Below are positions 1 through 6,790 of a stretch of DNA of 9,983 bases, one piece after another. Source of the DNA: Phocaeicola_A sp964514145 (GTDB lineage Bacteria; Bacteroidota; Bacteroidia; Bacteroidales; Bacteroidaceae); NCBI GenBank assembly GCA_964514145.1, contig CAZEPM010000068.1, forward strand, positions 1 through 9,983, read 5' to 3'. The position numbers and the translations under genes were made by a program. The first letter of the stretch is position 1; the number at the start of each line of letters is the position of its first letter. Under the pieces are notes generated by a model, which saw only the letters and a list, made by a program, of their open reading frames with translations, made no database searches and was not told where the DNA came from.

Positions 1-54
1 ATGTTTATGGTAATTTTCTCCTTTTTGAGCGTGTGATGCAGATGTTGCATTAAA

Positions 55-80
55 CTACCGAAATTCGGTGGATATTCCAC
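55..80. repeat. Two overlapping palindromes upstream of the first gene
   Basis: ACCGAA-A-TTCGGT occupies 57-69 and GTGGA-TAT-TCCAC occupies 68-80; they share the GT at 68-69. The first can be extended outward by one G-T and one C-G pair to 55-71. They lie where the -33 element of the promoter at 91-98 would be expected, upstream of the likely transcription start, so a protein-binding operator is more plausible than an RNA hairpin. No T-run follows either arm, so they do not look like a terminator. Function is inferred only from position. Confidence 0.4.
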
Positions 81-90
81 AGAATTTCTT

Positions 91-98
91 TATGTTTG
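91..98 (+). promoter_or_regulatory. Bacteroidetes-type -7 box for the exported peptidase-like gene
   Basis: TATGTTTG fits the Bacteroidetes -7 consensus TAnnTTTG exactly. It lies 30 bases before the ATG at 129, which would give a short leader of roughly 25 nt. A convincing TTTG -33 element is not visible at the expected spacing; that area (about 64-72) is occupied by the palindromes at 55-80, which may mean the promoter depends on an activator. The overlap of this box with the TTG at 96 argues against TTG as the translation start. Confidence 0.5.
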
Positions 99-128
99 TG
101 CCAATGGAATTTTAATAAAGGAACAGCA

Positions 129-1715
129 ATGAAAAGATGGTTAATTGGAATACTGGTGACTTGCCTTGCATGGGGAACTGGCGATATGCAAGCGCAGAAA
201 TTTTCCGGCAGTTCGGAATATGTGATTCTGACATCACGTCGTGTAGGAAATGATTTAGCGTGGCGTGATGTGGTCGATGCTTTAAACAAGAAGCACAAAA
301 ATTCGGTGGTGTTATATTACAACAACGCACCTCGTGAGGCTTTGCCACAGTTGCGAAACTGCTATCCGCGTTATGTGGCTGTGGTGGAAAAACCGGAGGT
401 TATCGATCGTGATTTTATTGTAGACCTTAATCGGATGAGTCGTGAGGTAGATTCAGACATTTATGCGGATTTTCTTTGTGGAGTGATTACCGGATATACT
501 GCAGATGATGCGATGAAGATGGTAACGGAAACAAAAGAGCCGTTGGAAATTCTGAGTACGTTGAGCACGGTCAGTTCGTTTGGCAACGGAGACTGGTTCG
601 ATCGTTTTGCCTTTATTTCAGACAGTAATCCGGGAGAGATTGGTAGTCGTGAGGTCGGCCAAAAAGAATTGGTTAAAAGTATGGTGACCGATAGTGTTGA
701 TAATGTAATCTTTCGTGAGATGGTCGAGAAAATGCGGCAGCAAGGCCGACGGATGCCTGTAGATTTTACGGTGAAACGTCTCAATCTGCTACAACCGTTT
801 TATGATTACTATGCCAAGTTCGATCCGGACATGTTGGTTACGGCTGCTCATGCTACGGAGAATAATCTGGAGATGCCGTATTCCGGTGGAAATCTGCGTT
901 GTAAAGACGGAAATTTGTATGCCGATTTCCCTACTGGTGCCCAAGATTTGGTAGAAAGTGGGAAGCGACGTATTTATCTGCCTATCGGCAATTGTCTGAT
1001 GGGAAATCTGGATAAGCGTCGAGATTGTATGGCATTGGCATTTATGCACAGTGCACATGTGCGTACGCTGATAGGCTATACGGTGGAGACGTGGTATGGC
1101 CGTAACGGATGGGGTGGTCTTTGTTATTGGATGAATAATCCCGGACGTTATACGTTAGCCGAGGCTTTTTATCTGAATCAGCAGGACATGGTTTTCCAGT
1201 TACGCAAGATGATGCCCGAACTGGTTACACGGCAATATCCTTTTGTTGAGGCTCAATCGGGGGCAGATCATTTGGAAGCTGAATATAAGAAGGTGCAAGA
1301 AATGGTCGGTAAATCCATACCCCAAGATGCTTTCGGACTCTTTCATGATCGTGATGTTGTGGCCTTTTACGGTGATCCGAAATGGGATGTGCGTCTGAAA
1401 AAACAGAAGAATCCGAATGATTATGAGGTGAAAGTCAAAATACGGGGAGATAGGGGATATGTTATTATAGAAACCGGGAAAAACTTCAGCCTTGACCGTT
1501 TGGAAGGTTCTGACTTTACGTCTCAGCATGTAGGAAAGTTGCCTTTTAGTTATTTCTTTCCTAAGCGGTTGATAAATCCTCGTTTGGCAGAAGGACAAGA
1601 TTGGGAAGCTGCCGTCGATGAGAACTTTTTGCTTATCTATAATCCGAATTTTGAGCCGGAGAAAACTTATACGATAGAGTTACTTGTTGATAAACAGCAA
1701 TACAAAATCCGATAG
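129..1715 (+). CDS. Exported protein, putative C25/gingipain-like (clan CD) peptidase fold
   Basis: This 528-residue precursor starts best at ATG 129; an in-frame TTG at 96 would add 11 residues but sits inside the -7 box and would bury the signal peptide. Residues 1-22 form a Sec signal (Lys-Arg, hydrophobic core, Met-Gln-Ala before Gln23), so the product is exported. After a strand YVILTS (31-36) and a DSDIYAD..GVITGY segment (108-123) come AHATE with His241 and PIGNCLMG with Cys289, followed by a small-residue helix and an IGYTVETW strand. His then Cys at the ends of adjacent strands is the arrangement of gingipain-like clan CD cysteine peptidases, and FYGDPKW (413-419) resembles the GDP motif common after C25 catalytic domains. 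The C-terminal about 110 residues look like a beta-sandwich. The family call is inferred by eye, and the protein could be an inactive relative. An AAAGGA at 117-122 lies before the start. It is monocistronic, with its own promoter and terminator. Confidence 0.6.
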   Translation: MKRWLIGILVTCLAWGTGDMQAQKFSGSSEYVILTSRRVGNDLAWRDVVDALNKKHKNSVVLYYNNAPREALPQLRNCYPRYVAVVEKPEVIDRDFIVDLNRMSREVDSDIYADFLCGVITGYTADDAMKMVTETKEPLEILSTLSTVSSFGNGDWFDRFAFISDSNPGEIGSREVGQKELVKSMVTDSVDNVIFREMVEKMRQQGRRMPVDFTVKRLNLLQPFYDYYAKFDPDMLVTAAHATENNLEMPYSGGNLRCKDGNLYADFPTGAQDLVESGKRRIYLPIGNCLMGNLDKRRDCMALAFMHSAHVRTLIGYTVETWYGRNGWGGLCYWMNNPGRYTLAEAFYLNQQDMVFQLRKMMPELVTRQYPFVEAQSGADHLEAEYKKVQEMVGKSIPQDAFGLFHDRDVVAFYGDPKWDVRLKKQKNPNDYEVKVKIRGDRGYVIIETGKNFSLDRLEGSDFTSQHVGKLPFSYFFPKRLINPRLAEGQDWEAAVDENFLLIYNPNFEPEKTYTIELLVDKQQYKIR

Positions 1716-1766
1716 TTGTCGGGTGTGACGAATATGGATAGTACGGGCAAGAAAGGGAAGATTGTT

Positions 1767-1795
1767 TCTATCTGATTAAGAATCAGGTAGATTTT
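1767..1795 (+). terminator. Intrinsic terminator of the peptidase-like gene
   Basis: TCTATCTGATT (1767-1777) pairs with AATCAGGTAGA (1781-1791) over 11 positions with one G-U pair and an AAG loop, followed by TTTT at 1792-1795. It starts 51 bases after the stop codon and separates this gene from the efflux operon. Confidence 0.75.
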
Positions 1796-2095
1796 GTGTG
1801 TAATTGTATGTGAAAAGTCGGAGGAAAATGTGCGCTGTCATTGCGTAGAATAAGGATTTAATCTGTATGAGATTCCAACGTCTTTTATCTGTCGGTGTGT
1901 AATTTTAACCTTTTTGTGGATTTTTACTATTAATATTCTCAAATAGGATTCGAATATTGGTTAAGGTTGGATAAATATTAGGATGATTATTTAGGAGATA
2001 ATAAAACGAATTTCTACTTTTGCGAAACTGAAAACTTGAATTGTGTATTTAAGTTTTGGATAAAGCAGCAAATAATTAGTTATTTAAATAGGTAA
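1796..2095. other. Non-coding upstream region of the efflux operon, with three AATATT sites 21 bp apart
   Basis: No credible gene is visible in this 300-base stretch; only very short open frames occur. It contains AATATT at 1932-1937, 1953-1958 and 1974-1979, with exactly 21 bp between starts, placing them on one face of the helix just upstream of the efflux promoter. The first two are also parts of an inverted repeat AATATTC / GAATATT (1932-1938 and 1952-1958). These are candidate regulator sites. In an AT-rich intergenic region chance cannot be excluded. Confidence 0.4.
1990..2022 (+). promoter_or_regulatory. Promoter of the RND efflux operon
   Basis: TACTTTTG at 2015-2022 fits the -7 consensus TAnnTTTG. 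The -33 position holds only TTTAG (1990-1994), a weak match to TTTG, at about 20 bases spacing. Transcription from here would give a leader of roughly 65 nt before ATG 2096. The weak -33 fits a promoter that needs activation, but that is inference. A poorer -7-like AAGTTTTG lies at 2051-2058. Confidence 0.6.
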
Positions 2096-3298
2096 ATGAA
2101 TATGAAATTAAAACAAGTTCTCACTTATTCAAGTGCAGGTGTTCTTTGCATGGGAGCACTTTCGTTGTTTAATGCTTGTAGCAGTGGTAGTAGTGGACGG
2201 ATGGGCGATGATGAGTTCACTGTAGAAGCGCTTTCACTAACATCAAGTAATCAGTCAACGCAATATCCGGCTACGATCAGTGGTTATCAGGATATTGAAG
2301 TACGTCCGCAAGTGTCAGGCTTTATTGTAAAATTATGCGTCGATGAAGGCGCTACTGTTCGTAAGGGACAGGCATTATTCCAGATCGATCCTACTCAGTA
2401 TGCGGCATCGGTTAATCAGGCAAAGGCAAATGTCGCATCTGCAAAAGCTAATTTGGAAACAGTGGAACTGACTACGAAAAATATGAAAATGCTGTATGAC
2501 AAACAAGTGGTCAGCGAATACGATTATCAGACAGCATTGAATGATTTGGCTACAGCTAAGGCTTCGTTAGCTCAAGCTGAAGCTGCATTGGTATCTGCTC
2601 AGCAGAATTTGGATTTTTGTACGGTTACCAGCCCGTCCGACGGCGTTGTCGGAACATTTCCTTATCGTGTCGGTAGCTTAGTAAGCTCTTCAATATCAGA
2701 TCCTTTGACTACGGTATCAGAAATAGATAATATGTATGTCTATTTTTCAATGACCGAAAAGCAGTTGCTGGAAATGACGAAAGCTGGTGGAACAATGAAG
2801 GAACAGTTAGAAAACTTGCCTGCCGTGAAATTACAGCTGGCTGATGGTACAATATATGATCAGGAAGGAAAAATTGATGCCATAAGTGGAGTGATTGACC
2901 AAACAACGGGTTCGGTGAGAATGCGTGCGCTGTTCCCGAACAAAGAACATATTCTCCGCAGTGGCGGTGCAGGTAATATCATATTTCCATTTGTTCTGGA
3001 AAACGTAATCGTTATTCCGCAATCAGCTACTCAGGAAATCCAGGAAAAGAAATTCGTTTATGTTCTTCAGGCAGATTCGACTATAAAACATACGGAAATA
3101 CAGATATATTATCTGAACGATGGTAAGAATTATATTGTAACCAATGGCTTAAACGATGGTGATAAAATCGTAGTGGAAGGTGTACAGACATTGACAGATG
3201 GACGTAAGATTGTTCCTATTACGGCAGCACAAAAAGAAGCAAAATATCAACAAGGTTTGCAAGACCAAAGAGATGGTAACATTTCGACTGCTTTTTAA
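2096..3298 (+). CDS. RND efflux periplasmic adaptor lipoprotein (HlyD/AcrA family)
   Basis: This 400-residue membrane-fusion protein links the inner-membrane permease to the outer-membrane factor. The N-terminus carries a signal peptide ending in LFNAC, so Cys28 is the likely lipidated residue (a loose Bacteroidetes-style lipobox) and the mature protein is membrane-anchored in the periplasm. The first half of the lipoyl/barrel-sandwich domain is at about 66-98 (VSGFI, VDEGATVRKGQALFQID), an alpha-helical hairpin rich in Ala, Gln and Lys spans about 101-172, the second lipoyl half is at 174-197 (TSPSDGVVG), a beta-barrel follows at about 205-285 (LFPNKEHILRSGG at 279-291), and a membrane-proximal domain occupies about 295-375. 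ATG 2096 is followed by an in-frame ATG at 2102 that would serve equally well. It is the first gene of a three-gene operon, 61 bases before the permease. Substrates cannot be read from the sequence. Confidence 0.94.
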   Translation: MNMKLKQVLTYSSAGVLCMGALSLFNACSSGSSGRMGDDEFTVEALSLTSSNQSTQYPATISGYQDIEVRPQVSGFIVKLCVDEGATVRKGQALFQIDPTQYAASVNQAKANVASAKANLETVELTTKNMKMLYDKQVVSEYDYQTALNDLATAKASLAQAEAALVSAQQNLDFCTVTSPSDGVVGTFPYRVGSLVSSSISDPLTTVSEIDNMYVYFSMTEKQLLEMTKAGGTMKEQLENLPAVKLQLADGTIYDQEGKIDAISGVIDQTTGSVRMRALFPNKEHILRSGGAGNIIFPFVLENVIVIPQSATQEIQEKKFVYVLQADSTIKHTEIQIYYLNDGKNYIVTNGLNDGDKIVVEGVQTLTDGRKIVPITAAQKEAKYQQGLQDQRDGNISTAF

Positions 3299-3340
3299 AT
3301 ATTTGGATATAGACATGGATTTAATATAAAAACAAGCAGA

Positions 3341-3361
3341 ATAAAATTCTATCAATTTTAT
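3341..3361 (+). promoter_or_regulatory. Hairpin pairing with the permease start codon
   Basis: ATAAAATT (3341-3348) and AATTTTAT (3354-3361) are perfect complements around a CTATC loop. The second arm includes the A and U of the permease ATG (3360-3362). The stem is entirely A-U, so it is only moderately stable, but it covers the initiation site and there is no clear Shine-Dalgarno sequence upstream. It may lower permease translation relative to the adaptor; that role is inference. Confidence 0.4.
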
Positions 3362-6300
3362 GAGACTAGATAAATTTATTAATCGTCCGGTACTCTCAAC
3401 AGTAATCTCTGTAATATTGGTTATTTTGGGTTTTATCGGTTTGGCTACTTTGCCTATTACCCAATATCCGGATATTGCGCCACCGACTGTTTCTGTCAGT
3501 ACTACCTATACGGGTGCTAATGCACAAACTGTGTTGAATTCGGTTATCGCTCCTTTGGAAGATCAAATCAATGGTGTGGAAAACATGATGTATATGCAGT
3601 CAACAGCTACCAACAATGGTTCTGCGCGTATTACTATATATTTCAATCAGGGAACAGATCCGGATATGGCACAAGTCAACGTTCAGAACCGTGTGACGCA
3701 GGCACAAGGTCTGTTGCCGTCTGAGGTAACACAGGTGGGTGTGACGACCCAGAAGCGTCAGACATCAATGTTGATGGTATTCTCTATTTATGATAAAGAG
3801 GATAAGTATAATATTGAGTTTATAGAGAACTACGCAAGTATTAACGTTATTCCGGAAATCAAACGTGTGAATGGTGTAGGTGATGCTTCTGCAATGAGCG
3901 CAGACTACTCTATGCGTATATGGTTGAAACCGGACGTCATGGCACAATATCAGTTGATGCCATCTGACATCACAACAATTTTAGGAGAACAGAATATTGA
4001 AGCTGCTCCGGGGCAGTTTGGTGAACGTGGTAATCAGTCGTTCCAATATACAATACGTTACAAGGGACGTTTGTCGAGCACGACCGAGTTTGAAAACATT
4101 GTCATCAAAGCACTTCCTGATGGTGAAATCCTTTACTTGGATGATGTGGCCGACATAGAACTGGGTCGTCAGGACTATAATTACAGTAATATGGTAGATG
4201 GTCATAAGGCTGTAACTTGCGTCGTTTATCAGATGGCCGGAACGAATGCAACCGAAACCATAGAAAGAATAGAGCAAGTACTTGCTGATTACGAGGATAA
4301 ACTTCCCGATGGTTTAGGTATCAATATTGCACAGAGTGCCAACGATTTCTTGTACGCTTCTATCTACGAAGTTGTTAAGACCTTGATTGAAGCCTTTATC
4401 TTGGTGTTCATTGTGGTGTATATCTTCTTGCAGGATATGCGTTCTACCTTGATTCCGGCAATTGCTATTCCTGTAGCCCTGATCGCAACTTTCTTTGCTT
4501 TGAAGATCATTGGCTTCAGTTTGAACTTGTTGACTCTCTCTGCTATGGTGCTTGCTATTGCGATAGTCGTCGACGATGCGATAGTTGTTGTTGAAGGTGT
4601 CCATGCGAAATTGGATCAGGGATATAAGTCTGCTCGTTTAGCTTCTATCGATGCCATGAGTGAACTAGGTAGTGCTATCGTATCTATTACATTGGTGATG
4701 ATGTCGGTGTTTATTCCTGTAAGTTTCATAGGTGGAACTGCCGGAACATTCTATCAGCAGTTTGGACTTACGATGGCTTTGGCTATTGGTTTCTCAGCTA
4801 TTAACGCTTTGACATTGTCTCCGGCATTGTGTGCCTTGTTCTTGAAACCTCATGATTCTCAAGAGACTTTGAAAGAACGTATGGGTACAGCCTATAAGGA
4901 ATCTCGTAAGATTATGGTAGCCCGCTATACGGATGCTATTGGCAAATGGCTGAATCCAAAGATTGTCGTTCTCTTCACTTTGATTGCTGTTTTGGGCATG
5001 ATCTTTGGTATGTTTAGTTTTGAGAATCATCCTGTTCTTTGCATTCTGTTTATTCTTATAAGTATTTTTGCTTTCTCCGGAATGACTACTGACAAGTTTA
5101 AGAATTCTTTCAATAGATCCTATAATTCGTTATTAGGAAAATATCGTAAAGGGGTTGTATTCTTTGTCCATAAGCGGGTGTTTACTTTTAGTCTGGTGGC
5201 AGTTTTCATAGCTTTGTTAGTATTATTTATGAACATTACTCCAACAGGTATGATACCAAATGAAGATACCGGTACGATTATGGGTGCAGTGACATTGCCT
5301 CCCGGTACTTCTCAAGAACGTGCTCAAGAGATCTTAAATCGAATCGATAGCTTAATTGGAGCAGAGCCTGCTGTAAAATCTCGTACAGTAATCTCAGGTT
5401 TTAGTTTCATTGGTAGTGGTCAAGGTTCTTCTTATGGTTCTATCATCATCAAGTTGAAAGATTGGGAAGAACGTTCGACGATGCAAAGTTCCGATATTGT
5501 GGTCGCTACATTGTTCATGCGTTCGCAAAAGCTCTTTAAAGATGCCCAAGTGTTGTTCTTTGCTCCTCCGATGATTCCGGGATATTCCATTTCAACTGAT
5601 ATTGAGTTGAATATGCAGGATAAGACGGGTGGTAGCTTGGATCACTTCTTTGAGGTTGTTAATTCATATATGGATGCTTTGGAGGCACGTCCGGAGATTA
5701 CTTCTGCCTCTACGAACTTTAACCCGAGTTTTCCGCAATACCAGATGGATATCGATGTGGCTGCATGTAAGAAAGCGGGTATTAGTCCGAACGATATCTT
5801 AACAACGATGCAAGGCTATTTTGGTGGTATCTATGCTTCAAACTTCAATAGCTTTGGTAAGATGTATCGTGTTATGATTCAGGCAGAGCCAAATGCAACG
5901 AAAAACATGGAGTCTCTCAACAGTATCAAAGTGCGTGGTTCTGGCGATGAAATGGCTCCGATTACACAGTTTATTACGATGAAAAGAGTATATGGTCCTG
6001 ATGTAATTACCCGTTTCAACTTGTATACGTCTATTCAGGTGATGGTTTCTCCGGCAGCAGGTTATACTTCCGGACAAGCGCTTCAGGCGATCTCTGAAGT
6101 TGCAAGTCAGAATCTTCCGACAGGTTTTGACTATGAGCTCGGTGGTATGGCACGTGAAGAAGCTCAGACAACAAACACGACTGCGCTTATCTTCTTGTTG
6201 TGTCTTGTTTTCGTTTATCTGTTGTTGAGTGCCCAATACGAAAGTTATTTGTTGCCGTTGGCCGTATTGCTTTCTATACCTTGCGGTTTGTTAGGTAGCT

Positions 6301-6788
6301 TCCTGTTTGTCAATGGATTCTCAGCATTGGGTAGTATCCCGGCTCTGACAATGATATTGGGAACCATGTCTAATGATATTTACATGCAGATTGCTTTGAT
6401 TATGTTAATGGGTCTGTTGGCTAAGAATGCAATCTTGATTGTTGAGTTTGCTCTCGACCGTCGTAAGCAGGGTATGAGTATCTCGTGGGCTGCCCTATTA
6501 GGAGCTTCTGCTCGTTTGCGTCCTATTTTGATGACTTCGTTTGCTATGATTATCGGTTTGCTTCCAATGATGTTTGCTTTCGGTGTAGGCGCTCATGGAA
6601 ACCGTACGTTAGGAGCTTCTGCCGTTGGTGGTATGTTAATTGGGATGATTGGCCAAATCTTTATTGTACCGACGTTGTTTGTTGCTTTCCAATGGTTGCA
6701 AGAGAAATTTAAACCTATTGAATGGACTGACATGGAAGGTAATGAAGTTGAACCGGATATTGAACAATATTCTACAAACAAGGAGTAA
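3360..6788 (+). CDS. RND multidrug efflux permease, AcrB/HAE-1 family, with extra membrane segment
   Basis: This 1142-residue inner-membrane drug/proton antiporter is the pump of the complex. The start MRLDKFINRPVLS is typical of the family. TM1 is about 10-28, the first porter region about 40-335, TM2-TM6 about 340-496, TM7 about 606-625, the second porter region about 640-935 and TM8-TM12 about 941-1110. The proton relay is intact: Asp405-Asp406 in TM4 (IVVDDAIVVVEG), Lys1022 in TM10 (AKNAILIVEF), and Arg1052 and Thr1059 in TM11 (RLRPILMTS), matching AcrB D407/D408, K940, R971 and T978. It is longer than the roughly 1050 residues usual for AcrB-type proteins. By eye about 70 extra residues lie between TM6 and TM7, including two extra hydrophobic segments (about 533-552 and 557-574), and about 14 lie between TM9 and TM10 (near 986-1003). 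The C-terminus ends in an acidic tail. It lies between adaptor and outer-membrane factor genes in one operon. Substrate is unknown. Confidence 0.96.
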   Translation: MRLDKFINRPVLSTVISVILVILGFIGLATLPITQYPDIAPPTVSVSTTYTGANAQTVLNSVIAPLEDQINGVENMMYMQSTATNNGSARITIYFNQGTDPDMAQVNVQNRVTQAQGLLPSEVTQVGVTTQKRQTSMLMVFSIYDKEDKYNIEFIENYASINVIPEIKRVNGVGDASAMSADYSMRIWLKPDVMAQYQLMPSDITTILGEQNIEAAPGQFGERGNQSFQYTIRYKGRLSSTTEFENIVIKALPDGEILYLDDVADIELGRQDYNYSNMVDGHKAVTCVVYQMAGTNATETIERIEQVLADYEDKLPDGLGINIAQSANDFLYASIYEVVKTLIEAFILVFIVVYIFLQDMRSTLIPAIAIPVALIATFFALKIIGFSLNLLTLSAMVLAIAIVVDDAIVVVEGVHAKLDQGYKSARLASIDAMSELGSAIVSITLVMMSVFIPVSFIGGTAGTFYQQFGLTMALAIGFSAINALTLSPALCALFLKPHDSQETLKERMGTAYKESRKIMVARYTDAIGKWLNPKIVVLFTLIAVLGMIFGMFSFENHPVLCILFILISIFAFSGMTTDKFKNSFNRSYNSLLGKYRKGVVFFVHKRVFTFSLVAVFIALLVLFMNITPTGMIPNEDTGTIMGAVTLPPGTSQERAQEILNRIDSLIGAEPAVKSRTVISGFSFIGSGQGSSYGSIIIKLKDWEERSTMQSSDIVVATLFMRSQKLFKDAQVLFFAPPMIPGYSISTDIELNMQDKTGGSLDHFFEVVNSYMDALEARPEITSASTNFNPSFPQYQMDIDVAACKKAGISPNDILTTMQGYFGGIYASNFNSFGKMYRVMIQAEPNATKNMESLNSIKVRGSGDEMAPITQFITMKRVYGPDVITRFNLYTSIQVMVSPAAGYTSGQALQAISEVASQNLPTGFDYELGGMAREEAQTTNTTALIFLLCLVFVYLLLSAQYESYLLPLAVLLSIPCGLLGSFLFVNGFSALGSIPALTMILGTMSNDIYMQIALIMLMGLLAKNAILIVEFALDRRKQGMSISWAALLGASARLRPILMTSFAMIIGLLPMMFAFGVGAHGNRTLGASAVGGMLIGMIGQIFIVPTLFVAFQWLQEKFKPIEWTDMEGNEVEPDIEQYSTNKE
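6780..6785 (+). promoter_or_regulatory. Shine-Dalgarno sequence for the outer-membrane factor gene
   Basis: AAGGAG lies 5 bases before ATG 6791, inside the last codons of the permease gene. It is the only classic Shine-Dalgarno sequence at good spacing in the window, which is unusual for a Bacteroidales genome. With only 2 bases between stop and start, it points to translational coupling. Confidence 0.6.
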
Positions 6789-6790
6789 TT

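Noticed and set aside
3..53. Possible C-terminal tail of an upstream plus-strand gene, 16 codons ending in TAA at 51-53; another frame ends in TGA at 34-36
   Set aside because: Too short to tell from chance, two frames compete, and no terminator follows it.
96..128. TTG at 96 as the start of the peptidase-like protein (11 extra residues)
   Set aside because: It overlaps the -7 box at 91-98, would place a polar stretch before a clean signal peptide, and ATG 129 has an AAAGGA upstream.
1734..1775. Small open frame of 13 codons after the peptidase-like gene
   Set aside because: It ends inside the terminator stem, has no ribosome site and is simply the continuation of the preceding frame.
6485..6712. 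75-codon plus-strand open frame inside the permease gene
   Set aside because: Out-of-frame shadow rich in Cys, Trp and Tyr, lying over the conserved TM11-TM12 coding sequence, with no promoter or ribosome site.
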